Source: Cellulophaga sp. BC115SP
GTDB taxonomy: Bacteria; Bacteroidota; Bacteroidia; Cytophagales; Spirosomataceae
NCBI RefSeq assembly: GCF_009905545.1
Contig: NZ_JAAALB010000003.1
Location: 1-64,000 of the forward strand
DNA: 64,000 bases
Direction of reading: 5' to 3'
Below the pieces are notes generated by a model. That model ran no database searches. It saw nothing but the letters and a program-made list of their open reading frames with translations, and was not told the origin of the DNA. How positions within the stretch are numbered: the first letter of the stretch is position 1; each line of letters starts with the position of its first letter. Both the position numbers and the translations under genes were made by a program. Positions 1 to 8,473 of this stretch are shown piece after piece.

Positions 1-66
1 GAACAGAGCAGTTAAGCCCAGTACCGTTGATGATACTGCAATCAAATGCGGGAAAGTAAAAAAGCT
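1..66 (+). rRNA. rrf: 5S ribosomal RNA, 3' part only
   Basis: The first bases match the second half of bacterial 5S rRNA: the conserved GAACAGAG..GTTAAGCCC loop, the GTTGATGATACTGC helix and the ATGCGGGAAAGTA strand. The 5' half lies outside the window, so this is the tail of an rRNA operon running into the window. The 3' end (about base 66) is estimated from the expected terminal helix. A hairpin terminator follows. Confidence 0.85.
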
Positions 67-90
67 CCAAAATATTACAAATTAGAATAG

Positions 91-117
91 AAGCCACTCC
101 AAAAGAGTGGCTTTTTT
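91..117 (+). terminator. rRNA operon terminator
   Basis: A perfect 9-bp stem (AAGCCACTC / GAGTGGCTT, loop CAAAA) is followed by a run of T. It sits about 25 bases after the 5S gene and is a canonical intrinsic terminator for the rRNA operon. Confidence 0.85.
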
Positions 118-131
118 CGTTTTACAAGACT

Positions 132-225
132 CAATACTGTTGATGATACTGCAGGCTGCGTGCTACTGAATATGCATCTCAATCTTGAGATATAGTAAAA
201 AGCTCCCAAATAGTATAAATGAAGA
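132..225 (+). pseudogene. degenerate second copy of 5S rRNA 3' end and flank
   Basis: Bases 132-153 match 19-40 of the window (20 of 22 identical, the 5S helix around TTGATGATACTGCA). Bases from 194 (AGTAAAAAGCTCCCAAATA) match the 5S 3' end and its downstream flank at 55-75. The section between, 154-193, is unrelated to 5S. This looks like a decayed tandem duplicate of the end of the rRNA operon. It lacks conserved positions and is not expected to be functional. Confidence 0.6.
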
Positions 226-227
226 TG

Positions 228-393
228 AAACATAAGTCATCCCGAATTTTTAGGATTGGGATTATTCTCCAAGTTTTTTGATGTTACAACGCTAGATATG
301 ACTTGCCTTAAGACGCAATCATTGTGTCTCTACTGATGGAATACATATTTTTACAGAATCACTCACTCGCTAAATTCGGGATGACTCATGTTT
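228..393. mobile_element. MITE-like element with 22-bp terminal inverted repeats
   Basis: The left end (228-249, reading AAACATAAGTCATCCCG..) and the reverse complement of the right end (372-393) agree at 21 of 22 positions. The 166-bp interior has no coding capacity. It contains an internal palindrome-like segment (about 308-335) with AGACGCAATCATTG and GTCTCTACTG. Related sequence occurs at 49871-49972 and, in part, at 41727-41777. No target-site duplication is obvious. Non-autonomous transposition is an inference. Confidence 0.55.
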
Positions 394-481
394 TTGGGTT
401 GGGAGACTATCATTAGAATAGGTTCACTATTTACGTTTTAAAGATAGTTTATCTGTTATTCAATAATTTTAGGTTACTTTT

Positions 482-1000
482 ATGCTTAAATGCTTATTTG
501 TTATGAATAAATTATTGATTATCTGTGCAGCTTCGAATACATCTGATGGTGAATTATCTCATATTGCGTTAGATAGACTTTTGACAGCACTTCAATTTTT
601 GAAAAATAATCCCTCCTTTCATATTTTATGTACTGGTGGATTTGGGGAGGCTTTTAATACAAGTGACTATGCTCATGCACAACTTATGCAAAATTTTCTT
701 TTAGAGCATGGAATAGCTCATGAGAGCTTTGTAGAGTTTGTGTTAGGAGAAAATCTTTTGGAAGACATTCAATTAACAAGAAGAGTACTTTCAAGATATT
801 CACCTGAAGTTGTGGCTGTAATTACGTCAGATTATCAAATGGAGAGGGTTCGTTTATCATTTGAACTATATTGTTCGTATCCTAATATGATTTTCATCGA
901 AGCAAAATCTAGTATTTTTGAAGATGAATTAGAACGATTAAAGCGACAAGAATCTCAAGGTGTCAATCGACTTAAAATGATGCTGAGAGCGTCTCAATAA
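482..1000 (+). CDS. YdcF/SanA-like DUF218 family protein
   Basis: A 172-residue protein. Around residues 46-70 it shows the DUF218 pattern: a hydrophobic strand, then CTGGFGEAF, then a run leading to an ALMQ-type helix and HGI. Further on is a VVAVITSDYQMERVRLSFE segment matching the family's LVTSdyHm.RA motif. Family members (E. coli YdcF, SanA, ElyC) are linked to envelope functions, but the reaction is unknown. No signal peptide or transmembrane anchor is seen, unlike SanA. Met8 at 503 is the likelier start, since residues 1-7 look like extension. The gene stands alone and ends in a strong terminator shared with the convergent neighbour. Confidence 0.7.
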   Translation: MLKCLFVMNKLLIICAASNTSDGELSHIALDRLLTALQFLKNNPSFHILCTGGFGEAFNTSDYAHAQLMQNFLLEHGIAHESFVEFVLGENLLEDIQLTRRVLSRYSPEVVAVITSDYQMERVRLSFELYCSYPNMIFIEAKSSIFEDELERLKRQESQGVNRLKMMLRASQ

Positions 1001-1050
1001 ATCACAAAATCCGCTAGTTTTATTCTAAAAACTAGCGGATTTTGTGATTT
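999..1050. terminator. bidirectional terminator, 23-bp perfect stem
   Basis: The arms 999-1021 and 1028-1050 are perfectly complementary around the loop ATTCTA, with a GC core (CCGCTAG/CTAGCGG) and A/T flanks on both sides. It lies between two convergent genes and can stop transcription from either side. Confidence 0.85.
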
Positions 1051-1057
1051 ATGCCTA

Positions 1058-1654
1058 TTATAGCCCTATCTGAGTAAGTGCTGTCTTTGCCATCTGCTCA
1101 ATTGCTTCTTCAAGGTCATATTCTGGGCCATTTTGCTCAAAATAGTAATTATCGATGTTTTCTTTAAAGATTGGGACAGACCAAGCGTTTTGGATAATTG
1201 TTATCTCATAAAAAGCTTTTTTTATAGAAGAAAGCATTTTACTTAAAATAAAGAAATGTCCAACTTCAAACCGATCAAAAAGAATCTCGATATTCAAGCC
1301 AAGTCTTGATTGTGTATTTATTTTTTGTGTAATACAATAACTTACTGGAACAAATTGGTACAATTCGAGATACTTTGTATAGAATGTTTTATATTGATTT
1401 AATACCTCAACAGAGATATTACTCATTCCTTCTGAAACAAGCTGTGTTGTGATTTGAAGATTTCGCCGGTCAAAAGGCAACGCATTTTTGGATAAATACT
1501 TTTCATAATCATTGATGAAAAATCCAACTAACCAGGCATGAAGTATTTCAATTTGGGTGTTCGAATAATGCGTTTTTTCTAAAACCCCATCAATTCCTAA
1601 AATAGTATTAATTGTTTGATGGAGTTTTTGTTCATATAGTGCAATAGAATCCAT
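1058..1654 (-). CDS. conserved-looking hypothetical protein
   Basis: I do not recognise this 198-residue protein. It has no signal peptide or membrane segment and appears soluble and mostly helical, with acidic and aromatic residues scattered through it. Possible features are a stretch rich in Ile, Phe and Tyr around residues 95-150 and an acidic C-terminal helix (EYDLEEAIEQMA). It is convergent with the DUF218 gene and shares its terminator. Upstream on the same strand lies a DinB-like gene with about 119 bases between, so a separate transcript is likely. No function is proposed. Confidence 0.6.
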   Translation of the reverse strand: MDSIALYEQKLHQTINTILGIDGVLEKTHYSNTQIEILHAWLVGFFINDYEKYLSKNALPFDRRNLQITTQLVSEGMSNISVEVLNQYKTFYTKYLELYQFVPVSYCITQKINTQSRLGLNIEILFDRFEVGHFFILSKMLSSIKKAFYEITIIQNAWSVPIFKENIDNYYFEQNGPEYDLEEAIEQMAKTALTQIGL

Positions 1655-1773
1655 TTTTAACGGTAAGAAAATATTTGCTTATGATATGATAGGTTCATAT
1701 ATCAAATCACAATGATACGGTATGGAAATTTATCCTCCAAATACCCTACCAAAACAAAGCGGTAAAGGAGAAA

Positions 1774-2310
1774 TTAGTTTTTAGCAATATCAAGAAAAGT
1801 ATCTATCCGAGCTTTTTGCAATAAATGATGTCTAAAATGCTGCTCGTTGAGCCAAAACCATTCGTGGGCATCTAACCAACCAAATGCTGGCTGAAGACAT
1901 TTATATTCTCCAGTATCTAAAGGAATTCGTTCGGCAAGTATCTTTCCTTCAGCTATGATTTGATCAAGAAGGTCAAGATATTTATGTTGTTCTTGAGCAA
2001 CAGGTTCTGGACCTTTGAGAGCATCTGGGATTTTTAGTTTGGCTGGAGGAAAACTATTATACTTAAATTGTTTTTCGCCATAAATATTTTTATCTCCGCC
2101 GATTTGCCCTTTGCGTTGCTCGAGACAATATGTAACCCTTTTGTAAAAAAAATAGAGTGCTGACATGCACACATGTTCGTACATTTGCCCAATAGACCAT
2201 TCTTCATCGTTTGGCTTTGTCACAAATTGCTCAGGAGAATATTCTAAAAGGGATTTTTTATAATACTCAACACTTTTTTCGAGTGCTGATTGAATTTCGT
2301 TAGCTTGCAT
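1774..2310 (-). CDS. DinB-like (DinB_2) superfamily protein
   Basis: A 178-residue four-helix-bundle protein of the DinB/YfiT superfamily. The family's metal-binding histidine triad is visible: His46 in the first conserved helix (EEWSIGQMYEHV) and His158-xxx-His162 near the C terminus. The pattern W..gq...H at the front is typical. In this superfamily such proteins bind a divalent metal and often act as thiol-dependent transferases (bacillithiol or mycothiol S-transferases) or nickel-dependent hydrolases. The actual substrate here cannot be told. The gene is monocistronic in appearance. Confidence 0.75.
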   Translation of the reverse strand: MQANEIQSALEKSVEYYKKSLLEYSPEQFVTKPNDEEWSIGQMYEHVCMSALYFFYKRVTYCLEQRKGQIGGDKNIYGEKQFKYNSFPPAKLKIPDALKGPEPVAQEQHKYLDLLDQIIAEGKILAERIPLDTGEYKCLQPAFGWLDAHEWFWLNEQHFRHHLLQKARIDTFLDIAKN

Positions 2311-2406
2311 AATGATCGTTAAATAAAGGTTTTATTTTAGCAGGAAGTAAATACGCTCAAATGTAGGAATATTCTATTTGAAAAAGATATTCAATTTATC
2401 AAATAT

Positions 2407-2640
2407 ATGAATGCAAACTTAGGAAAACTCATTATGCTGGTAGGTGTTGTACTGGTGATAGGCGGGGCTGCAATTTACTTTTTAGCAGATAAAATAGATC
2501 GTTGGAATTGGTTGGGGAATTTGCCTGGAGATATTCGAATAGAAAAAGAAAATTTTAAGTTATTTGCCCCTATAACAACCTCTATTCTTTTGACAATTAT
2601 TCTGAACTTATTGATATGGTTATTTAAGAAACTTAGTTGA
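2407..2640 (+). CDS. DUF2905 family small membrane protein
   Basis: A 77-residue protein with two hydrophobic segments (about residues 7-27 and 54-73). Between them is the family signature GNLPGDIRIEKENFKLFAP. DUF2905 proteins are short inner-membrane proteins of unknown function, widespread in bacteria. Length and architecture match the family. The gene stands alone between two minus-strand genes, and its stop codon is followed by a bidirectional terminator shared with dsbD. Confidence 0.85.
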   Translation: MNANLGKLIMLVGVVLVIGGAAIYFLADKIDRWNWLGNLPGDIRIEKENFKLFAPITTSILLTIILNLLIWLFKKLS

Positions 2641-2647
2641 GGTAAGC

Positions 2648-2681
2648 AAAAAAGGGATGCTAACAATAGCATCCCTTTTTT
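2648..2681. terminator. bidirectional terminator between DUF2905 gene and dsbD
   Basis: A 14-bp perfect stem (AAAAAAGGGATGCT / AGCATCCCTTTTTT) with the loop AACAAT, ending in T on either strand, lies between convergent genes. Confidence 0.9.
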
Positions 2682-2685
2682 GTTA

Positions 2686-4770
2686 TTATTTCTTGTTAAA
2701 CTTTGCTTTGCCATCTTCTAAGAACTTGATAAACTCTTCAATATTCTCATTATAGGCTCTTGGTTTTACCAGTGTTTTTGAGTCATTATTAGGGTCGACT
2801 AGACAATAGTATGGTTGAGCATTTCCGTTGAATCGAGTGATTTCAAAATCAAGATTCTGGTCACCAATTGTAGTTTTTTCCAAACCGTCATCTTTGGATT
2901 TATACCATTCTGATTTTGGAAGTTCTGTTTTATCATCCACATATAAGGCCACTAATACATAGTCGTTTTCAATGCGTTTTTTCACTTCTGGATTAGACCA
3001 TACTGCTGCTTCCATTTTACGACAGTTTACACAGCCGTGACCTGTAAAATCGATAAATAATGGTTTATTGACTTGTTTGGCATAAGCTGCTGCTTCTTTA
3101 TAGTCAAAGAAACCGTGAAGCCCTAAAGGCAATTTTAGAAATTCATCATATTTTACTTTCTTCGGAAAATTCGGATCAGTATTAGATGATGTCGCTACTG
3201 AACTACTTTCTCCACCAATAACAAAATCCTGCGTTTCCATTGGAGGCAACCAGCCTGAAAGAGCCTTGAGTGGTGCTCCAAACATACCCGGAATCATATA
3301 TACTACAAATGTCAATACGGCAATAGCTAACAAAGTACGAGGTACTGAGACTTTGTCTAATTTACTATCGTGTGGCATTTGGATTTTACCTAATAAATAA
3401 AGTCCTATTAATGAGAAAATCACAATCCAAGCTGCAAGGTACACCTCGCGGTCGAGGATATGCCAGTGATAAGTTTGGTCAGCAGTACTTAAAAATTTCA
3501 AGGCCAATGCTAATTCAAGGAAGCCTAAAATCACTTTTACTGAGTTCATCCAACCACCCGATTTAGGAAGGTTTTGTAACCAGTTTGGAAAAATGGCAAA
3601 TAAGGTAAACGGTATAGCAAAAGCTAATCCGAAACCAAACATACCAATAATAGGGCGAAGAATTTGACCTTGTGAACCGAGACTCAAAATCGTACCAGCA
3701 ACAGGACCTGTACAAGAAAACGATACTAATACCAAAGTGAAAGCCATGAAGAAGATTCCTCCAATACCACCACGGTCTGATTGTGCATCGATTTTATTGA
3801 CAAATGAAGAAGGAAGAACGATTTCGAACCAACCTAAGAATGATACCCCAAAAACTACAAATACGACAAAAAATAGCATATTTGGAATCCAGTGCGTACT
3901 AATGAAGTTAGGTGCTGCTTGTCCAAAAGCATAAGCGATGATTGTTCCGAATAGTACATAGATGGCAATGATAAAAAAGCCATATAAAAGCGCTTTCTGA
4001 AGTCCACCTTTTTGCTTTGTGAAATAAGAAACGGTCATTGGAATCAAAGGATACACACAAGGTGTCAAAAGAGCAACAAATCCACCTCCTAGAGCCAATA
4101 AGAAAAAGCCCCAAAGTGATGTTTCTTCTGGTTTTTCTTCGTCACTTGCCGTAAGGGCATCGCCTGAAACAGCGCTAGAATCTGACACTACAGAATCTGT
4201 AGGCACAACGGCTGCTGAGTCAGCCTTTAACTTGGCTGCTTCTTCTACCGCTTTTAGCGAATCAAGATTAGGTTTTTTATCGTCAGTTTTTTTAGCTGCA
4301 GCGCTTTGTGCTTCAATCAAAAATGCTCCTTTGATAGGTACACACATACCTGTTACATCTGAACAAGACTGACTGTCATAGGCACCATCGATATTGATTT
4401 TATCTTTTAGAATTTTTACCGTTTGGCGAAACTCTGCTTTACCTTTAAAATAACTGTATTCACCATTCCAGATTTCCTTATCGAATTTTCTAGAAGGATT
4501 AATCGCTTTTAGACTACCTACTGTTTCATAAGAATCGTTTGGCGTAAACTTGATCGTTGTTACGGTAGGTCCTAAGTCTGGATCAAAGTCGGAAGAATAG
4601 AGATACCAGTCTTTTTGGATAGAAACAGTGAAAATAACGTCGACAGTTTCGCCTACTTCTGGGTTGGGCTTTGACAAAGACCAAGTCCATTTGGCAGGAT
4701 TAACTTTCTGAGCGAAGCTGATTGTTGAAAGGGTTAATAACAACAAAATACTTGATAGTAACTTCTTCAT
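2686..4770 (-). CDS. dsbD: thiol:disulfide interchange protein DsbD
   Basis: A 694-residue protein with the three-part DsbD architecture. A signal peptide (about 1-20, ending SFAQ) leads into a periplasmic N-terminal domain with a Cys pair (QSCSDVTGMC). A Ser/Asp/Glu-rich linker follows. Then comes an eight-helix membrane domain (about 215-490) with the redox cysteines in LTPCVYPLIP and SCTGPVAG. The C-terminal thioredoxin-like domain carries HGCVNCRKME. The protein passes electrons from cytoplasmic thioredoxin across the inner membrane to periplasmic disulfide proteins or cytochrome c maturation. The linker is longer than in E. coli, as is common in Bacteroidota. It appears to be a single-gene transcript. 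Confidence 0.92.
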   Translation of the reverse strand: MKKLLSSILLLLTLSTISFAQKVNPAKWTWSLSKPNPEVGETVDVIFTVSIQKDWYLYSSDFDPDLGPTVTTIKFTPNDSYETVGSLKAINPSRKFDKEIWNGEYSYFKGKAEFRQTVKILKDKINIDGAYDSQSCSDVTGMCVPIKGAFLIEAQSAAAKKTDDKKPNLDSLKAVEEAAKLKADSAAVVPTDSVVSDSSAVSGDALTASDEEKPEETSLWGFFLLALGGGFVALLTPCVYPLIPMTVSYFTKQKGGLQKALLYGFFIIAIYVLFGTIIAYAFGQAAPNFISTHWIPNMLFFVVFVVFGVSFLGWFEIVLPSSFVNKIDAQSDRGGIGGIFFMAFTLVLVSFSCTGPVAGTILSLGSQGQILRPIIGMFGFGLAFAIPFTLFAIFPNWLQNLPKSGGWMNSVKVILGFLELALALKFLSTADQTYHWHILDREVYLAAWIVIFSLIGLYLLGKIQMPHDSKLDKVSVPRTLLAIAVLTFVVYMIPGMFGAPLKALSGWLPPMETQDFVIGGESSSVATSSNTDPNFPKKVKYDEFLKLPLGLHGFFDYKEAAAYAKQVNKPLFIDFTGHGCVNCRKMEAAVWSNPEVKKRIENDYVLVALYVDDKTELPKSEWYKSKDDGLEKTTIGDQNLDFEITRFNGNAQPYYCLVDPNNDSKTLVKPRAYNENIEEFIKFLEDGKAKFNKK

Positions 4771-4960
4771 GATTGGGGTTTAAGATATTCTTAGTTTGTA
4801 AAGCATTAACGAAAGTATTCCTATGTTAGTTTCTTTCCCTAGTAAACATTGTTGGTAGATGAAATTAAAATCAGAAGAAATGTTAGTGGCTTTAAATAAA
4901 AGTAAACGACTAACTTCTAGGACAGACTGTAAGGTGTTATCGTTGCTTTAGGGTAAATTA

Positions 4961-5521
4961 TTACTGAATTCTGATTGGTACCACCACTTCGACTTTGTCC
5001 CAGCGAAGCAACATATCTGCACCATTACCTTGTTCGTTAAAATCGATATAGAATTTTTCAACAGAGTCCGATTTATTAATGGCTGCAGCAGGTGCATGAA
5101 GAATGTCTCTTGTAGGGTCATAAGATAATCCCCATTGTCCTACTTCTTCATTAATAATAATTGTCCAAACGTCTTTTTCTGGAATCGTAAACAAGGTATA
5201 ACTTCCAGCTTTGAGAGGCTTGCCCGAGATAAGGACATCTTTGTTGAAAGTAATAACTGTAGCTTCGTTGGCACCAGTGCGCCACCATTTGCCGTAAGGA
5301 ACAAGCGCTTTGGAATTTTGAGGACCAAAAATAAGGCGTCCTTTTTTGGCTGGTTGGCAGTAGTCGACATTGATTTCTAAACCATTATGTGAAAAGTCTG
5401 CAGTGTCGGATGGACTGAAAGATTTGGTATAGAAACGCATTCCGACGAAACCGATAGCGAGTAACGCAAGAAGTACTAAGACTATGCGAAGTAGTTTAAT
5501 CATTGAGAAAGATTGTGCCAT
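4961..5521 (-). CDS. DUF2911 domain protein, membrane-anchored
   Basis: DUF2911 signatures are clear: an early strand with VDYCQPAKKGR, LVPYGKWWRTGANEAT, KAGSYTLFTIPE, and a WTIIIN..GQWG strand. The N terminus has one hydrophobic segment (LLRIVLVLLALLAIGFVGM), so the domain is probably tethered outside the cytoplasmic membrane. The open frame extends to 5587. I chose the Met at 5521 (MAQSFSMIKLL..) because the extension is not signal-like, and Met6 of that form is another option. DUF2911 proteins are common in Bacteroidota and have no assigned function. Confidence 0.8.
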   Translation of the reverse strand: MAQSFSMIKLLRIVLVLLALLAIGFVGMRFYTKSFSPSDTADFSHNGLEINVDYCQPAKKGRLIFGPQNSKALVPYGKWWRTGANEATVITFNKDVLISGKPLKAGSYTLFTIPEKDVWTIIINEEVGQWGLSYDPTRDILHAPAAAINKSDSVEKFYIDFNEQGNGADMLLRWDKVEVVVPIRIQ

Positions 5522-5608
5522 TATTAAAGAATGATAGTCTATTGAATAAGGTATTGAGCAGCGCAAATACAGTTCGCAAGATAACATATTTTATGACACA
5601 TCACAAAA

Positions 5609-5640
5609 GAATAGCTTTTCACAAAAGTGAAAAGCTATTC
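5609..5640 (-). terminator. terminator of the thioesterase gene
   Basis: A 14-bp perfect stem (GAATAGCTTTTCAC / GTGAAAAGCTATTC, four-base loop) starts 7 bases after the thioesterase stop and is followed by TTTTG on the minus strand. Confidence 0.8.
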
Positions 5641-5646
5641 AAGTTT

Positions 5647-6219
5647 TTACCAGAGACTTTCCATATCGCGGTCTCTTTTCACAATACACCTTTCGTTTTG
5701 TAAAAGGTATAGATTTTGGTCAATATCGATACTTGTTTTAGCATCATCTAATAAGCCTTTATAGGCATTTTTAATTTCCTTTCTTCTGATTGCTTCCAAA
5801 AATCGTCGGATGTCATCATCAGATTCAAGAATCAAGCCTGGAACCTCCGTAGGTTTGCCATCTTCATCTTTGGCAACCATCGTAAAATAGGAAGTATTAG
5901 TATGTTTTACTTCTTGTGATTTGATATTTTCGGCAATGACTCTAATACCAATAATCAACGACGAACGTCCTACGTAGTTAATAGAGGCATGTAATGAAAC
6001 CAACTCACCCACTTCAACTGGTTTTTTGAATTCCACGTTGTCGACCGAAACCGTGACAACATAGGTCCCTGCGTGCTTGGCTGCACAGGCATAAGCCACT
6101 TTGTCCATCAATGACAATAAAATTCCTCCGTGGATTTTCCCCCCAAAGTTCGCGTACGAAGGAATCATTAATTCGGTAATTGTTGTTCTTGAAGAGTTAA
6201 CAGATTTTGCGTTTTCCAT
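5647..6219 (-). CDS. hotdog-fold acyl-CoA thioesterase (YciA/ACOT type)
   Basis: The first ~130 residues carry the hotdog signature of the YciA/BACH acyl-CoA hydrolases: ELMIPSYANFGGKIHGGILLSLMDKVAYACA, where GG..hGG..l..mD holds the catalytic region, then VTVSVDNVEFKKPVEVGELVSL. It should hydrolyse acyl-CoA to free acid and CoA in the cytoplasm. At 190 residues it is longer than E. coli YciA (about 130). The extra C-terminal part is charged and helical, as in many Bacteroidota members. It is divergent from nuoL across 304 bases. Confidence 0.87.
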   Translation of the reverse strand: MENAKSVNSSRTTITELMIPSYANFGGKIHGGILLSLMDKVAYACAAKHAGTYVVTVSVDNVEFKKPVEVGELVSLHASINYVGRSSLIIGIRVIAENIKSQEVKHTNTSYFTMVAKDEDGKPTEVPGLILESDDDIRRFLEAIRRKEIKNAYKGLLDDAKTSIDIDQNLYLLQNERCIVKRDRDMESLW

Positions 6220-6523
6220 GAATTTCGTGGTTGAGCTTGAGTGATGAACGACCTCTTTGACAGTTTTGTTTGAACCACCTTATATTGTAAAAGGTTGTAT
6301 AATCAAATACCTCCCTTAGAATCGTTGCTCAGGGACTACAAGCTGAAAGCTAAGTACATAATTTTTTTAAGTCCACAAACTTAGTAGATTTTATGTCAAA
6401 ACAATTAGGCTTAATTGAAAATAGACACGTATATTTGCGTAAAAATAGAAATTTTCCAAGAAAATGAGTATAAAACCTTGAATATCTTGGTTTTGAACAG
6501 CTTATGATAGAAATTATTACAGA
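6220..6523. other. intergenic region between divergent thioesterase gene and nuoL
   Basis: AT-rich, 304 bases, no open frame and no strong hairpin. It must hold the promoters of both flanking genes, but only a -7 candidate for nuoL is visible. Confidence 0.5.
6430..6437 (+). promoter_or_regulatory. candidate -7 element for nuoL
   Basis: TATATTTG fits the Bacteroidota -7 consensus TAnnTTTG. No TTTG lies at the usual 19-21 base distance upstream, so this is only a candidate. Confidence 0.3.
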
Positions 6524-8422
6524 ATGACTCCTGCAACTCTCTTTTGGTTTATACTACTGACTCCACTAGCAGGATTTGCTATCTCGTTGGGACTTGGCAA
6601 GAGTCGCAAAGATATTGTTGGGTGGATTACCTCGGGGCTGTCAGTATTAAACCTTTTGCTTACTATAGGGCTTAGTAGGAGTGTGGCTTTGCCAACCAAC
6701 CTACGTGTCGAATGGTTTAAGATAGGACAAATAGATTTTGTGTTTGGATTCCTATTCGACTCAAAAGCATTGATGATGCTTTTGTTGGTCAATTTCATTG
6801 CCTTCTTAGTGCAAATTTTCTCTATGGAATACATGGAGAATGACCCTGCCAAACATCGTTATTTTGCTTTTCTCCAATTATTTGTTTTCTCAATGCTGGG
6901 TATTATCCTGACCGACAATTTGTTGGGGATATATGCTTTTTGGGAATTGGTTGGATTGAGCTCATATCTTTTGATTGGGTTTTGGTATCAAAAAACATCT
7001 GCAACACAAGCTGCCAAAAAAGCCTTTTTAGTGAATCGTGTGGGAGATTTGGGCTTCTTGCTCGGTATTTTTATGGTATATCACTATTGGGGAAGTTTGA
7101 GTTTTGCGGTATTAGGACAAACTCCTGCTAACTTGACTCCTGAAGTAGCTAAGATAACAGGCTTGCTTTTGTTTTGTGGTTGTGTGGGTAAATCAGCGCA
7201 GTTTCCGTTGCATACTTGGCTTCCTGATGCGATGGAAGGACCTACGCCAGTATCAGCATTGATTCACGCAGCGACGATGGTGGCTGCTGGGATTTTCCTA
7301 TTGGCACGCGTACAACCTGTTTTTACTGATGTAGCGTTTATGGTAATAGCAGGAATTGGTTGTACAACTATGTTGCTAGGGTCGATATATGCGATTTTTC
7401 AAACTGATATAAAAAAGACCTTGGCGTATTCGACTATCTCTCAGTTGGGATTGATGTTGATTGGTTTGGGTACTGCTACGTCTTTATTTCATTTACTAAC
7501 CCATGCGTTTTTCAAAGCTGGTTTGTTCTTAGCTGCTGGGTCGGTAATTCACGCTCTTCATCATGCTTCGCACCATCATGATTTTGATGCTCAGGATATG
7601 CGATTAATGGGAGGTTTGAGAAAAAAACTTCCTGTAACGTTTATCACTTTTATCATCTTTGCCGCTTCGTTGGCTGGTTTGCCATTGTTTTCAGGTTTTT
7701 TGTCTAAAGATGCTATTCTCGCCAATTTATTTCATTTGGCAGAAATGAACAGTTACTTCAAAATCATTGGTATTTTTACTTTTGTAGGAATCGTGATGAC
7801 GGCCTTTTATATGTTCAGACAAGTATGGCAAGTATTTATGGGCGAATTTCGTGCAGAAAATGTGCCTTTTGAGCATATTCATGAGGGGTCTTTCAAAATA
7901 ACGTGGCCTTTGATTTTACTAGCCATATTATCATTGGGAATTGTGTTTGCGATGAATCCATTTCATGCTGACCATGCTTGGTTTTGGCACTTTATAGATA
8001 ATGGCTTTCATTTACCAACTTCTTCGTGGATTGGCTATGCCTCTGTAGCAAGTGCTGGTTTGGGAATTGTTTTAGGATACTTGACTCGAAATAGAACTTT
8101 TGATATTCAGGTACCAACTTTTGATAATTTGTATCACTGGCTTTTTGTAAAAACTACGATGTTATTGGCAAGGTTTTTTCAATATGCCGATACCAACTGG
8201 GTTGATGGATGGGTAAACCAGCTGGCTTTTGCTCAAAAAACAATCGCTCGTGCTGTGTCTTGGGTCGATACCAAAATTGTTGATGGTGGTGTTGGATTTG
8301 TAGTTCGTTGGATTGGAATCATTGGTAAAATGACACGAGCAGTACAAAATGGTAAAGTGCAACTCTATGTATTTGCAGCATTAATGGGATTATTAGGCTT
8401 AATATTTTTCTTTATATATTAA
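6524..8422 (+). CDS. nuoL: NADH-quinone oxidoreductase subunit L
   Basis: A 632-residue polytopic membrane protein of the Mrp-antiporter-like family. The core motif LHTWLPDAMEGPTPVSALIHAATMVAAGIFLLAR marks NuoL rather than NuoM or NuoN. An early glutamate segment (FWELVGLSSYLLIGFWY) and the His-rich HALHHASHHHDFDAQDMRLMGGLRKKLP loop are typical of NuoL. The C-terminal part has the long amphipathic region and a last transmembrane helix. It is one of three proton-pumping subunits of complex I. nuoM follows after 51 bases. The usual upstream nuoA-K genes are not adjacent: the next gene upstream is divergent. Confidence 0.95.
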   Translation: MTPATLFWFILLTPLAGFAISLGLGKSRKDIVGWITSGLSVLNLLLTIGLSRSVALPTNLRVEWFKIGQIDFVFGFLFDSKALMMLLLVNFIAFLVQIFSMEYMENDPAKHRYFAFLQLFVFSMLGIILTDNLLGIYAFWELVGLSSYLLIGFWYQKTSATQAAKKAFLVNRVGDLGFLLGIFMVYHYWGSLSFAVLGQTPANLTPEVAKITGLLLFCGCVGKSAQFPLHTWLPDAMEGPTPVSALIHAATMVAAGIFLLARVQPVFTDVAFMVIAGIGCTTMLLGSIYAIFQTDIKKTLAYSTISQLGLMLIGLGTATSLFHLLTHAFFKAGLFLAAGSVIHALHHASHHHDFDAQDMRLMGGLRKKLPVTFITFIIFAASLAGLPLFSGFLSKDAILANLFHLAEMNSYFKIIGIFTFVGIVMTAFYMFRQVWQVFMGEFRAENVPFEHIHEGSFKITWPLILLAILSLGIVFAMNPFHADHAWFWHFIDNGFHLPTSSWIGYASVASAGLGIVLGYLTRNRTFDIQVPTFDNLYHWLFVKTTMLLARFFQYADTNWVDGWVNQLAFAQKTIARAVSWVDTKIVDGGVGFVVRWIGIIGKMTRAVQNGKVQLYVFAALMGLLGLIFFFIY

Positions 8423-8473
8423 TTCAATTCGTCGATAGCAACGAATCGTTGAGGCGAGGAAAAAACAGTTACG

